From NCBI GenBank assembly GCA_018333955.1, contig JAGXSD010000054.1:1-56217 (forward strand): a stretch of DNA of 56,217 nt, given 5' to 3'. The position numbers and the translations under genes are program-made. Positions 25,910 through 34,804 of this stretch are shown here, piece by piece. This DNA is from Erysipelotrichia bacterium (GTDB lineage: Bacteria; Bacillota_I; Bacilli_A; Erysipelotrichales; Erysipelotrichaceae). Position 1 is the first letter of the stretch. Each line of letters starts with the position of its first letter. The notes below the pieces were generated by a model that was not told the origin of the DNA, did not search any database, and saw nothing but the letters and a program-made list of their open reading frames with translations.

Positions 25910-27094
25910 ATGCTACTCTCATTTGCAATGATGTTTTTATGTGGTCTAGGATTGGGTAAGGTCTTTGATGCTTTGAAACTACCTCGACTTATTGGCATGA
26001 TGTTAACTGGACTAATACTAGGACCCTTTGCCTTAAATCTACTCGATGAGAAAATTCTCATCATCTCAGGTGATTTAAGACAACTAGCTTTAGTGATTAT
26101 CCTCATTCGTGCTGGACTAAATCTTGATATTCAAGACTTACGACTAGTGGGTCGACCTGCAGTATTGTTGAGCTTTATCCCTGCGTTATTTGAAATCCTT
26201 GGCGTCACCATATTTGCGACTGTATTATTTAAGTTTTCATGGATTGATGGAGTTTTATTAGGGTGTGTATTGGCAGCAGTATCACCGGCAATTATTGTGC
26301 CTAGTATGTTAAAACTGAAAGAGAAAAGGCTAGGAGTTAATAAATTGATACCTCAATTAGTCATGGCAGGAGCATCCATAGATGATGTGTTTGTGATTGT
26401 TTTGTTTACATCATTTCTATCTTTATCACTAACAGGACAAACCTCACCATTGATTTGGATGCAACTTCCAATAACAATAGGACTAGGATTATTGGGAGGG
26501 TTTGTGATTGGTCATTTGCTTTCATGGTGGTTTACGCGCTTTCACATTCGCGATACAGGTAAGGTGATGATAATCTTATCAACAGCATTTATTCTCATGT
26601 ATCTTGAAAGTATTAAGTTTTCAATCTTCTCATTTTCTGCTTTGATATCGATTATGATGATGGCCGCGATGATTCAGATCAAAAAAGAGCATGTTGCAAA
26701 GCGACTATCACACAAGTTTTCAAAACTGTGGCATGCAGCAGAAGTGATATTGTTTGTGCTTGTTGGTGCTCAAGTCTCATGGAATAGTGTTATGAATATT
26801 GGACTATATGCCGTAATACTAATCCTAGCAGCGCTTACATTTAGAGCTTGTGGTGTTGTCCTAAGTCTTGTCAAAACCCCTTATAACACAAAAGAGAAAA
26901 TGTTCATAGTCTTATCTTACATACCAAAAGCTACAGTACAAGCCGCTATTGGAAGCATAGCATTAGGACTCAATCATCCTCAAGGTTCATTGATTCTCAC
27001 GCTAGCCGTATTATCAATCTTAATTAGTGCGCCTTTAGGAGCATGGCTCATAGATCATAGTGCATCAACATTACTCTCTTACGAAATGGAATAA
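25910..27094 (+). CDS. CPA-type cation/proton antiporter under fluoride control
   Basis: The polytopic membrane protein (about 395 residues, 11-12 hydrophobic segments) belongs to the monovalent cation:proton antiporters of the CPA superfamily. LPRLIGMMLTGLILGP is the typical segment after the first helix. LGCVLAAVSPAIIVPSML and AGASIDDVFVIVLFTSF (with the paired Asp-Asp) mark the ion-binding core. Such antiporters are known partners of fluoride riboswitches, probably helping tolerate fluoride-induced pH or ion stress. AAAGGA at 25899-25904 selects the ATG at 25910. The upstream part of the open frame lies in the riboswitch. Confidence 0.88.
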   Translation: MLLSFAMMFLCGLGLGKVFDALKLPRLIGMMLTGLILGPFALNLLDEKILIISGDLRQLALVIILIRAGLNLDIQDLRLVGRPAVLLSFIPALFEILGVTIFATVLFKFSWIDGVLLGCVLAAVSPAIIVPSMLKLKEKRLGVNKLIPQLVMAGASIDDVFVIVLFTSFLSLSLTGQTSPLIWMQLPITIGLGLLGGFVIGHLLSWWFTRFHIRDTGKVMIILSTAFILMYLESIKFSIFSFSALISIMMMAAMIQIKKEHVAKRLSHKFSKLWHAAEVILFVLVGAQVSWNSVMNIGLYAVILILAALTFRACGVVLSLVKTPYNTKEKMFIVLSYIPKATVQAAIGSIALGLNHPQGSLILTLAVLSILISAPLGAWLIDHSASTLLSYEME

Positions 27095-27119
27095 ATTTGG
27101 ATAGTTGTATCATATGTAT

Positions 27120-27155
27120 TGAACTATTAGACTTAAATGTTTGATAGTTCATTTT
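27120..27155 (+). terminator. Probable intrinsic terminator
   Basis: TGAACTAT (27120-27127) pairs with ATAGTTCA (27144-27151) around a 16-base loop, followed by TTTT. It ends the antiporter transcript. Confidence 0.6.
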
Positions 27156-27235
27156 ATTGTAACGAAATAATATAGTTTTTATTCATCTCAAGTTTATAAT
27201 AGGATTAAGTAATATGACGAAATTGAGGTGAGGTC

Positions 27236-28213
27236 ATGCCATTTGATATCATTCGACAAGATATTAGTTTAATGGATGTAGATGCCATAGTAAGTGCAGT
27301 TGATTATGAGTTGTCTTTAGGACGTGGTGTAAGTCAAAGTATTCATGAACAAGCAGGACATGAGTATAGTGAAGAACTACGTAGAAAAGGCACAATTCAT
27401 AGTGACGAAGTCTTTGTGACTTCAGGGTATAATCTTCGAGCAAAGTATGTATTCCATACCCTTACTCCACCATGGGAAGGTGGTTTTTCATCAGAAGTGA
27501 ATCAACTTGCTCAATGTTATGAACGGCTTTGTGATCATGCACTTAGAATGAATGTTCAAAGTATTGCATTTCCTTTACTTTCGTCTGGGAATCAGCGATT
27601 TCCAAAAGACAAAGCTCTCAAAGTCGCAATGTCAACCTTACAACGGTTTGTTTTAAGTCATGATATTCAAGTGTATCTAGTTGTCTATGATTTTTCTTCT
27701 TACTTTGTGTCTTTGAAATTAGCGACCATGGTTGAAAATTATCTGCACCATAATTTTAAAGCACGAAAATATGAACATGAAGAAATTATCAATTACTTCG
27801 ACACAGAGATCACAATTGAAAACTCACACGTTCAAAGAAAGCGTCCACTTCGACTCGAAGATCGAATTGCACAAACATCTCTAACATTCTCTCAACGTTT
27901 GATTCGATTAATTGATGAGCGAAGATTAGGTGATAGTGAAGTGTATCATAAAGCAAATATTGATCGACGTTTGTTTTCGAAAATTCGAAGTAATGATTTA
28001 TATCAACCAAGTAAAGTAACAGTGATCGCATTCGCCATCGCACTTGAATTAAATATTGATGAAACAAAAGATTTACTAAAAAGTGCAGGCTACGCATTAT
28101 CAAATTCACAAAAATTTGATGTCATCATTGAATTTTTCATACAAAATCATAGATACAATATTTACGAAATTAATGAAACTCTATTTCACTACAATCTACC
28201 AAGCTTAGGTTAA
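27236..28213 (+). CDS. Macro-domain protein with C-terminal HTH-like domain
   Basis: Residues ~1-165 form a macro domain of the ADP-ribose-binding fold (VDAIVSAVDYELSLGRGVSQSI, VFVTSGYNLRAKYVFHTLTPPW, SIAFPLLSSGNQRFP). The usual Asn-Ala-Ala-Asn in the first loop is Ser-Ala-Val-Asp here, so ADP-ribose handling may be altered. The C-terminal ~95 residues contain YHKANIDRRLFSKIRSN, SKVTVIAFAIALELN and LLKSAGYAL, an all-helical HTH-like domain that I recall attached to several signalling domains. The next gene is a vWA protein. GAGGTGAGG sets the start. Confidence 0.8.
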   Translation: MPFDIIRQDISLMDVDAIVSAVDYELSLGRGVSQSIHEQAGHEYSEELRRKGTIHSDEVFVTSGYNLRAKYVFHTLTPPWEGGFSSEVNQLAQCYERLCDHALRMNVQSIAFPLLSSGNQRFPKDKALKVAMSTLQRFVLSHDIQVYLVVYDFSSYFVSLKLATMVENYLHHNFKARKYEHEEIINYFDTEITIENSHVQRKRPLRLEDRIAQTSLTFSQRLIRLIDERRLGDSEVYHKANIDRRLFSKIRSNDLYQPSKVTVIAFAIALELNIDETKDLLKSAGYALSNSQKFDVIIEFFIQNHRYNIYEINETLFHYNLPSLG

Positions 28214-28218
28214 TCAAT

Positions 28219-28245
28219 GTCGCTTATCAGGCGACCTTTTCTTTT
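28219..28245 (+). terminator. Intrinsic terminator between macro-domain and vWA genes
   Basis: GTCGC (28219-28223) and GCGAC (28231-28235) form a 5-bp stem with loop TTATCAG, followed by CTTTTCTTTTT. Read-through to the vWA gene is possible. Confidence 0.6.
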
Positions 28246-28285
28246 TCATAATTCGCTATGATAAAGACATAAAGGAGGTCATTAT

Positions 28286-28924
28286 ATGACTAAAACCGAA
28301 ATTATGTTTATTCTTGATCGAAGTGGGTCAATGCAAGGATTGGAAATTGATACCATTGGCGGATTTAATGCCTTAATCGAAAATCAAAAACGTCTACCAG
28401 GAGAATGTGCTATTTCCACAGTTTTATTTGATGATAAGATTGAGGTGCTTCATCATCATACTAACATTCAATCATTACACCCCATGACTCAAAGAGATTA
28501 CTATGTCAGAGGTTCGACCGCTTTACTCGATGCTATCGGACATTCCATTTTGAACATGGATATGTATCAACGTGAATGTTCAGCATCACGCAAAGCCGAT
28601 CATGTGATGGTTGTGATTACTACCGATGGACATGAAAACTCAAGCACACAGTTTACCAATGAACAGGTAAGACAACTCATTGAGCGTCAAAAAATGCTTT
28701 ATAACTGGGAATTTATCTTTTTAGGGGCGAACATGGATGCGATAGCCCAAGCACGTTCCTTTGGAATTCATGCGGATAAGGCAGTACGTTTTCATAGCGA
28801 TAAGGAAGGAACTTCTTTGAACTATGATGTCCTTAATGAAGCGATTACAACAAAACGTTTTAACAAAACAATCACTAAAGATTGGAAAACGCGAATAGAA
28901 AAGGATTACGAAGAAAGAAAATAG
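28286..28924 (+). CDS. von Willebrand factor A domain protein
   Basis: A single vWA domain fills the 212-residue protein. The metal-ion-dependent adhesion site is complete: FILDRSGSMQ (DxSxS), the threonine in VRGSTALLDAI and the Asp of VITTDGHEN. No membrane anchor or signal peptide is present, so it is cytoplasmic. Cytoplasmic vWA proteins mostly bind partners or regulate chaperone-like complexes. Here the only neighbour of that kind is the macro-domain protein 72 bases upstream. AAAGGAGG immediately before the ATG gives a confident start. A terminator follows at 28933. Confidence 0.88.
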   Translation: MTKTEIMFILDRSGSMQGLEIDTIGGFNALIENQKRLPGECAISTVLFDDKIEVLHHHTNIQSLHPMTQRDYYVRGSTALLDAIGHSILNMDMYQRECSASRKADHVMVVITTDGHENSSTQFTNEQVRQLIERQKMLYNWEFIFLGANMDAIAQARSFGIHADKAVRFHSDKEGTSLNYDVLNEAITTKRFNKTITKDWKTRIEKDYEERK

Positions 28925-28932
28925 AAGAATAC

Positions 28933-28965
28933 AGGCACGAAAAAGTAAAATTTAGTGCCTTTTTT
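28933..28965 (+). terminator. Intrinsic terminator after vWA gene
   Basis: AGGCAC (28933-28938) pairs with GTGCCT (28955-28960), a 6-bp stem followed by a T-run of six. Confidence 0.8.
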
Positions 28966-29018
28966 GCGACTAAAATGATATATTTATACGTATAGATAAT
29001 AGTCTGACTGAGGTTGCT

Positions 29019-30296
29019 ATGAGTCAATTACTTAAACAAGAACTTGATTACTCAATTCAACATGATTTAGGTTTACTAGACATCATTCAAAACCAACTTG
29101 TTGATGGAGTACTCTATATTGATGCAAATGATCCAACTCACTTTTGGTCAAATTCTAGTTTTTGGCATGCTATAGGATACAATCAAGCTCATTCAAATCT
29201 TTCGAATATGAATTGGGTTAGTCATTTATTAAGTGATGATTATGAGATGATCAAACATAAATTACAGCAACTTCAAGATATGAATGGTAGGAATGAGCAC
29301 GAACTACGTTTTGTTCACAATGATGGTTCAATCGTTTGGATGAACTGCAGAAGTGTTTTGATAAGAAATAAATTAGGAGAGCCGCATCGTTTACTCAGTT
29401 TATTTACAAATATTACTTTACTTAAACAAGCACAACAAGCATTGAAAAAGGTTACTCGAGAGTATGAAATGGTTTTTGAAGGAACTCAAGATGTCATCTT
29501 TCTGATTAAAGTCAACGATGATGAGACATTTACTTATGTTCGTGCAAATCAAGCATTAGTTCAAAAAACAGGAATATCATTTAATAATATCATTGGAAAG
29601 TCTCCAATCGATTTAGTGGGACCAGAATTAGGGATGCAATTAAACATTTATTACCAGCGATGTGTTACTTTGCGTGAAGTTGTTTCATTTGAATCTGAGT
29701 TTGATTTACCTCATGGTCAAGGGACATGGGCGACCACATTAACCCCATTAGTGGTTGATGGCAGTGTGGAGTTTATTGTGGGTTCATCGATGGATATTTC
29801 TGATCGTAAACGTTTAGAATTACAGCTTATTAAACTAGCAAATCATGATTCTCTAACAGGGTTGCCAAATCGTCGCTATTTCTTCACTCAAGTGGATAAT
29901 CTCATTCAAAAGAAACACAACTTTACCATCTTGTTTTGTGATCTAGATGGGTTTAAGGGGATTAATGATGTTTATGGTCATAACATTGGGGATGAACTGC
30001 TTATTCAGGTAAGTCAGAGATTAAGAAAAAGTGTTGAACATAAAGGGATTGTTTCACGTTTTGGAGGCGATGAGTTTACATTCATTCTAAACTCAGATCT
30101 TTCAGAATCAGAAGTTTCTTTTATTCAAGAGAGCATTACAAAGACTATTGAAGAACCTTTCTTTATTGAAGATATGATTTGTATGATCAGTGTCTCGATT
30201 GGGAAAGCAATATTCCCAAATGATGGACAATCTAGCCGTGAACTCATAAGAATTGCGGATACCGCAATGTATAAATACAAGCGTAACAATACTTAG
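29019..30296 (+). CDS. PAS-PAS-GGDEF diguanylate cyclase
   Basis: The 425-residue protein has two PAS-type sensor domains (about residues 20-140 and 145-265, ending in the typical FTNITLLKQAQ and SSMDISDRKRL). A GGDEF domain with the intact signature SRFGGDEF follows at about 270-420. The canonical RxxD inhibitory site is not seen in the normal place. No membrane helices are visible, so the sensor is cytoplasmic. GAGGT before the ATG supports the start. It is followed by a membrane GGDEF gene 108 bases downstream. Confidence 0.9.
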   Translation: MSQLLKQELDYSIQHDLGLLDIIQNQLVDGVLYIDANDPTHFWSNSSFWHAIGYNQAHSNLSNMNWVSHLLSDDYEMIKHKLQQLQDMNGRNEHELRFVHNDGSIVWMNCRSVLIRNKLGEPHRLLSLFTNITLLKQAQQALKKVTREYEMVFEGTQDVIFLIKVNDDETFTYVRANQALVQKTGISFNNIIGKSPIDLVGPELGMQLNIYYQRCVTLREVVSFESEFDLPHGQGTWATTLTPLVVDGSVEFIVGSSMDISDRKRLELQLIKLANHDSLTGLPNRRYFFTQVDNLIQKKHNFTILFCDLDGFKGINDVYGHNIGDELLIQVSQRLRKSVEHKGIVSRFGGDEFTFILNSDLSESEVSFIQESITKTIEEPFFIEDMICMISVSIGKAIFPNDGQSSRELIRIADTAMYKYKRNNT

Positions 30297-30404
30297 AAAT
30301 AGAATTGTTACTTGTTGTAGAAAATTGATTTATCCAAACGATATTTGCAAAATTTCTACACTTTTGTTTTTCAATGCGTATAATGAAATCAGATAGGAAC
30401 TCAC

Positions 30405-31580
30405 ATGAAAACATTATTTTCTTTCTTGAAATTTGATGATACATTTTATCAAGCTGTCGATGCAAATATGTCTCGATTATTTAACCTATCGCTTATTGTT
30501 ATACCTATCAGTATTATTCATATTGTGATATTTGAATTTTTTATAGCTGTTAATACACCTGAAGAAATACTTTGGCGTGATGGTATTATCTTTTCACATG
30601 CTACACTGGTTGCTTTAGCAAGTGTATTAAGTTTTGTTATCTTTTTTGTGTCAAATTATGAAGAAAACTTATACAAGTTTAAAATAGTGATACAAGTTGT
30701 AAGTAGTGCTACCATTATGATTTTAGGTGTTGTCATTACATCCTTTGATCAATATATTACATCAAGTATTTCACCATTTATTATTGTGTCAATGATGATT
30801 GCATTAGTTGTACTAATGCCCCCATGGATGAGTGTCATGATGTTTTTAAGTTTGTTTGGTGCGTTCTATGTAGGTATTACAATGTTTGTGAAAGACTCTA
30901 TTGTTTTAACTTCAAACATTCTAAATGGAGTGACTGTGATTGGAATGGGCATTGGTCTTTCGAATATTATGTGGTACTACTATACTAAAAATGTAAAACA
31001 ACGAAAGCAAATTGAAGAGCAAAACTTCAATCTAGAACTTCAAAAAATTGAGTTAGAACAACTCAACTTCCGTTTGAATATTTTAGCGTCCACCGATAGT
31101 ATGACTCAGCTTCTTAATCGAAGAGAATTTGAGAATATCGTGAACACTGAACTAAATATCGGAAATAATGACTTTGTTTCAAGTGTCTTGATTGTTGACA
31201 TTGATCACTTTAAACAACTTAATGATCAGTATGGTCACCTAATTGGAGATGAACTTCTAAAGCAATTCTCAACTTTACTCAAAGCGGTATTAAGAGATCG
31301 TGATCTTATCGCAAGATGGGGTGGTGATGAATTTGTCATTATGCTTCACGATGCTAATCCTAATGAAGCGTTTAAAATAGCCGAAAGATTACGTAGTAAT
31401 ATTATGAAGCATGTCTTTAATATTGAGAATAATCTGATTCAACTTACCTCTAGTTTTGGGATTTCGGCACTAGATACTGAGGAGATGGAACCATTATACA
31501 GTAGTTATCTCAAAGCAGATAAAGCACTATATCAAGCTAAAGATTTGGGACGAAACAAAACCATCATATATACGAAGTGA
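30405..31580 (+). CDS. Membrane-bound GGDEF diguanylate cyclase
   Basis: About 195 N-terminal residues hold six hydrophobic segments. A short coiled linker (KQRKQIEEQNFNLELQKI) leads to a GGDEF domain with the intact ARWGGDEF. The inhibitory RxxD site is present: RDRD lies five residues before GGDEF. This is a feedback-inhibited, membrane-tethered diguanylate cyclase of unknown signal. TATAAT at 30379-30384 is a likely -10, and ATAGGAAC a ribosome binding site. The next gene starts 10 bases downstream. Confidence 0.9.
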   Translation: MKTLFSFLKFDDTFYQAVDANMSRLFNLSLIVIPISIIHIVIFEFFIAVNTPEEILWRDGIIFSHATLVALASVLSFVIFFVSNYEENLYKFKIVIQVVSSATIMILGVVITSFDQYITSSISPFIIVSMMIALVVLMPPWMSVMMFLSLFGAFYVGITMFVKDSIVLTSNILNGVTVIGMGIGLSNIMWYYYTKNVKQRKQIEEQNFNLELQKIELEQLNFRLNILASTDSMTQLLNRREFENIVNTELNIGNNDFVSSVLIVDIDHFKQLNDQYGHLIGDELLKQFSTLLKAVLRDRDLIARWGGDEFVIMLHDANPNEAFKIAERLRSNIMKHVFNIENNLIQLTSSFGISALDTEEMEPLYSSYLKADKALYQAKDLGRNKTIIYTK

Positions 31581-31590
31581 GGAGTACATC

Positions 31591-32028
31591 ATGAGTGCAT
31601 TCTTAAAAAAGATTCATTATAAACCAACCCATCCATTGGTCGTTCTTCATTTACCTTGTGAACTCAAAGATGAGTTTGATGAAGCTACAGGTCATCAACC
31701 TCGTGTAGAACAACTAAGTGAAACTTCTTCATTTGTGCTTGTCTTCCTTTTTAATCGTCAACAGCTTCTCGATGAAATCCCTAAGATCATTCCTTATCTT
31801 GAAGAGGATGCAACATTTTGGATTGCTTACCCAAAAAAATCATCCAAAAAGTATAAGACTGATTTGTCTCGAGATCATGGATGGGAAATTGTTGGTAAAT
31901 ACGGATATGAACCAGTCACTTTAGTATCACTTAATGATGACTTTTCAGTTTTTAGATTACGTCATGTTAAGTTTATCAAGAATATGATTCGTCCAGAAGC
32001 AATGAAACTCACAAAACAATCAAAATAA
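31591..32028 (+). CDS. DUF3052-like small protein
   Basis: The 145-residue protein contains ATFWIAYPKKSSKKYKTDLSRDHGWEIVG and VSLNDDFSVFRLRH, a pattern I associate with DUF3052. That family is of unknown function in many bacteria. No membrane or enzymatic motif is present. It follows the membrane diguanylate cyclase by 10 bases, and TGAGGAG in the gap serves as the ribosome binding site. Its stop codon lies inside the terminator at 32027-32060. Confidence 0.65.
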   Translation: MSAFLKKIHYKPTHPLVVLHLPCELKDEFDEATGHQPRVEQLSETSSFVLVFLFNRQQLLDEIPKIIPYLEEDATFWIAYPKKSSKKYKTDLSRDHGWEIVGKYGYEPVTLVSLNDDFSVFRLRHVKFIKNMIRPEAMKLTKQSK

Positions 32029-32060
32029 GCATGTTAAGATTGCGTAAAACATGCTTTTTA
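32027..32060 (+). terminator. Intrinsic terminator overlapping a stop codon
   Basis: AAGCATGTT (32027-32035) pairs with AACATGCTT (32048-32056) as a 9-bp stem, followed by TTTTT. The preceding stop codon TAA shares its last bases with the stem. Confidence 0.85.
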
Positions 32061-32123
32061 TTTGCTCTTGTTTGATGTGATTGATTCGCTTCTATGATAA
32101 AATACAAAAAACTAGGAGAGATT

Positions 32124-33299
32124 ATGTCAAAACAACCTTCCACACTCACATTTTTGCTTGATGTCTTGATTTGCTCACTCGGAGCATTTGGTGGACCTGA
32201 AGCTCACTATGGTGTTTTTACACAACAAATGGTCGCCAAAAAGAAGTATCTGAGTGAAGAAGAACTTCTTGAGTTAATTGCTCTCACTCAAGTTTTACCT
32301 GGCCCTAGTAGTACACAAACTATCATTGCGATTGGGTATAAAATTGGAGGACCAAAATTAGGATTCCTTACTTTACTTGTTTGGGCTTTACCAATCGTGT
32401 CATTTATGACATTGTTAGCTGTTTTATTTGAGTTTTTTACTTCCAACAACATTTCACTTGATTTTGTTCGTTATGTAAGTGCCATGGCGGTAGGATTCAT
32501 TCTTGTGGCTGCCATCAAGATAAATCGTAAAGTGATTAAAGATAAACTAACCGTCTTCCTATTACTACTAAGTGCATTGACAACCTATTTCATTCGTGAT
32601 GCTTGGATTTATCCAACCATGTTAGTTTTTGGTGGATTTTTAAGTGTTGTAACTCATCATCGAAAAGCAATTTGGACGCAAGTGCGCATATCTCCAAAAT
32701 GGATTTACTTGTGGGTATTCATAGCGTTTGCATTAGGAAATCTTGGATTAAGTCTAACAATCTCACATCCTTTGATAGTTTTATTTGAGAAGTTTTATCG
32801 CTATGGATATCTTGTGATTGGTGGTGGTCAAGTCGTCATTCCACTCATGTATAATGAATTAGTGGAATCCTTTAAATATTTATCGAGTGAGGAATTTCTG
32901 CTTGGATTTGGATTTATTCAAGGTATGCCAGGACCCATGTTTAGCTTCAGTGCATTTGTTGGAGGATTGGCCTTAAGAGAATCAGGGAGTCTTATGCAAG
33001 TGTTGGCAGGATTTATATCTGCCCTTGGAATATTTTTACCGGGCACTCTACTAATATATTTCGTTTATCCTATTTGGGAACAAATTAAGAAAATTGATGG
33101 TATACAAGTAGCTCTTCGTGGTATTTTGGCTGTTGCGGGTGGGTTTATCCTTGTGGCTGCTGTAATCTTGTTATCAAAAGTAGGACTTGATTCGCTCAAT
33201 ATTACAGTGATTGTCTTTACCACTCTAGCTCTATGGTATAACAAAATCCCTGCTCCTCTTATTGTTTTATCAGTCTTAACACTTGGATTTATTCTTTAA
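32124..33299 (+). CDS. Chromate-transporter-family (ChrA/CHR) membrane protein
   Basis: The 391-residue protein contains two copies of the CHR unit. The first half has LGAFGGPEAHYGVF and TQVLPGPSSTQTI, and the second has IGGGQVVIPLMYN and QGMPGPMFSFSAFVGGL. This is the long, fused form of ChrA, an oxyanion (chromate/sulfate-like) transporter family. Actual chromate transport is unproven for most members. About 11 membrane segments are visible. AGGAGA at 32114-32119 selects the ATG at 32124 over one 30 bases upstream. A terminator follows the gene. Confidence 0.88.
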   Translation: MSKQPSTLTFLLDVLICSLGAFGGPEAHYGVFTQQMVAKKKYLSEEELLELIALTQVLPGPSSTQTIIAIGYKIGGPKLGFLTLLVWALPIVSFMTLLAVLFEFFTSNNISLDFVRYVSAMAVGFILVAAIKINRKVIKDKLTVFLLLLSALTTYFIRDAWIYPTMLVFGGFLSVVTHHRKAIWTQVRISPKWIYLWVFIAFALGNLGLSLTISHPLIVLFEKFYRYGYLVIGGGQVVIPLMYNELVESFKYLSSEEFLLGFGFIQGMPGPMFSFSAFVGGLALRESGSLMQVLAGFISALGIFLPGTLLIYFVYPIWEQIKKIDGIQVALRGILAVAGGFILVAAVILLSKVGLDSLNITVIVFTTLALWYNKIPAPLIVLSVLTLGFIL

Positions 33300-33307
33300 G
33301 ATTCTTA

Positions 33308-33336
33308 ACTCTCTATGAATAAGTAGAGGGTTTTTT
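33308..33336 (+). terminator. Intrinsic terminator after chrA-like gene
   Basis: ACTCTCTA (33308-33315) pairs with TAGAGGGT (33324-33331; one G-T pair), with a T-run to 33336. Confidence 0.75.
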
Positions 33337-33343
33337 CATGTGA

Positions 33344-33352
33344 TGATATAAT
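33344..33352 (+). promoter_or_regulatory. Extended -10 promoter, probable leaderless start
   Basis: TGATATAAT is an exact extended -10 element. Its last base lies 7 positions before the A of the ATG at 33359, so the transcript should begin at the start codon itself. No ribosome binding site exists. Confidence 0.55.
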
Positions 33353-33358
33353 GGTGAA

Positions 33359-34231
33359 ATGAATAACATAAAACAACGATATCACCAACTTGAAGAAATC
33401 CAAGCTGGTTGGTCATTTGATCAGAAATTTAAAGCATATCATAACGATACTAAGCAGGTGCATTTTATTCGTATTTCAAACGATGATCATCTTGATGCTC
33501 AACGATATCGATTTGATGTGATGAACACGCTTTTTAAACTTGAATGTTTAATCCAAAAGCCGATTTCATTTGAACATGTTGAAGATAAAATTATTCAAAC
33601 ATTTAATTGGATAGAAGGGGATACCTTAGAGAAGTTATTGCCTCAACTCGATGAAAGCACTCAGTATGAGTGGGGAGTACAGGCAGGACAACAACTTAAA
33701 ATCATTCATAAGATACCCTCACGTTCAGCGATGAATATTTTCGACTATTATCAAAATCGCGTGAATAAAAAACTAGCTGCTTATCATGCTTGTGAATATA
33801 AACTTGAAAAAGAAGAGATGTTTTCGATGATGCTCAAGGATGGTTGGGCTACATTAAACAACATCACCACCACTTTTCAGCATGGTGATTTTCATGTTGA
33901 GAATATGGTTTATCATCAAAATCAAGTCCATATCATAGACTTTAATCGCTCAGATGAAGGTGATCCATGGCAAGAGTTTGATCGTATTGCTTTTAGTGCC
34001 CGTGTAAGCCCTGCTTTTGCGAAAGGTCAGATCCATGGATACTTTGATTATCAACCTCCACTAGAGTTCTATATCCGATTACGTTTTTATCTGGCAATCA
34101 ACTCATTCAGTTCAATTCCTTGGGCATCCATCAATTATGGTATCAGTGAAGTTGAGCATATGAAAAAGATTGCGAATGAAATTTTAGCTTGGTATGAAGG
34201 GGATGATGTCATTCCTTTGTGGATGAAGTAA
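33359..34231 (+). CDS. APH/choline-kinase-like phosphotransferase
   Basis: The eukaryotic-kinase-like fold shows TTTFQHGDFHVENMVYH, with the catalytic-loop pattern HGDxHxxN, and VHIIDFNRSDEGDPWQEF, the metal-binding Asp of the IDF motif. These are the signatures of aminoglycoside phosphotransferase/choline kinase relatives. The 290-residue size fits the family. The substrate is unknown and no antibiotic role can be claimed. The start has no ribosome binding site and probably belongs to a leaderless transcript. Confidence 0.85.
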   Translation: MNNIKQRYHQLEEIQAGWSFDQKFKAYHNDTKQVHFIRISNDDHLDAQRYRFDVMNTLFKLECLIQKPISFEHVEDKIIQTFNWIEGDTLEKLLPQLDESTQYEWGVQAGQQLKIIHKIPSRSAMNIFDYYQNRVNKKLAAYHACEYKLEKEEMFSMMLKDGWATLNNITTTFQHGDFHVENMVYHQNQVHIIDFNRSDEGDPWQEFDRIAFSARVSPAFAKGQIHGYFDYQPPLEFYIRLRFYLAINSFSSIPWASINYGISEVEHMKKIANEILAWYEGDDVIPLWMK

Positions 34232-34285
34232 AGTCATTTAATTCACTCAAATTATAAATTATAATGAATTTAAAAGGAGAAGCCT

Positions 34286-34804
34286 ATGAATCATCAATCA
34301 TTATTTCAACTTCGATTTGAACATCATCCTCATCGTCATCCAAACCTCACTTGGGAACAAGTGGCTTCAAGTTTAACCCAAGAGCAATGGCACATGATGT
34401 CATATATGGAAGAAAGTGGTGGAGAACCCGATGTGGTGGAGGTCAATCAACAAATCTTAGTGGTTGACATGAGTAAAGAATCACCCGCTGGACGAAGAAA
34501 TTGCTGTTATGATCAACTCGCAAGAACAACACGTAAGAAATTTCCTCCTGAAACTTCTGCTCTTGAAGATGCGTCAAAACATGGACTAACACTTCTTGAT
34601 GAAGAATTATATCTAGCTATCAATCAGATTGAATTCTTAGATTTAAAGACATCCAGTTGGTTACACACCCCTGAAAATATAAGATCAAAAGGAGGAGCAC
34701 TCACTGGAGATACACGTTTTGGTCGAACCTTCATTTATCATAATGGTGCCGACTCATATTACAGTGTGCGAGCTTATCGAGGTTATTTTGTGGTGAAATT
34801 ATGA
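34286..34804 (+). CDS. DUF4256 family protein
   Basis: The 172-residue protein shows the highly specific DUF4256 blocks: MEESGGEPDVV, SKESPAGRRNCCYDQLA, FLDLKTSSWLHTP and FIYHNGADSYYSVRAYRG. Function is unknown. Members are soluble and of this size. AAAGGAGA precedes the ATG. Its stop overlaps the start of the next gene by four bases (ATGA), so the two are translationally coupled. Confidence 0.88.
   Translation: MNHQSLFQLRFEHHPHRHPNLTWEQVASSLTQEQWHMMSYMEESGGEPDVVEVNQQILVVDMSKESPAGRRNCCYDQLARTTRKKFPPETSALEDASKHGLTLLDEELYLAINQIEFLDLKTSSWLHTPENIRSKGGALTGDTRFGRTFIYHNGADSYYSVRAYRGYFVVKL

Noticed and set aside
33359-34231. Aminoglycoside resistance gene
   Set aside because: The kinase motifs are shared by many small-molecule kinases. 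Nothing in the sequence shows antibiotic specificity.
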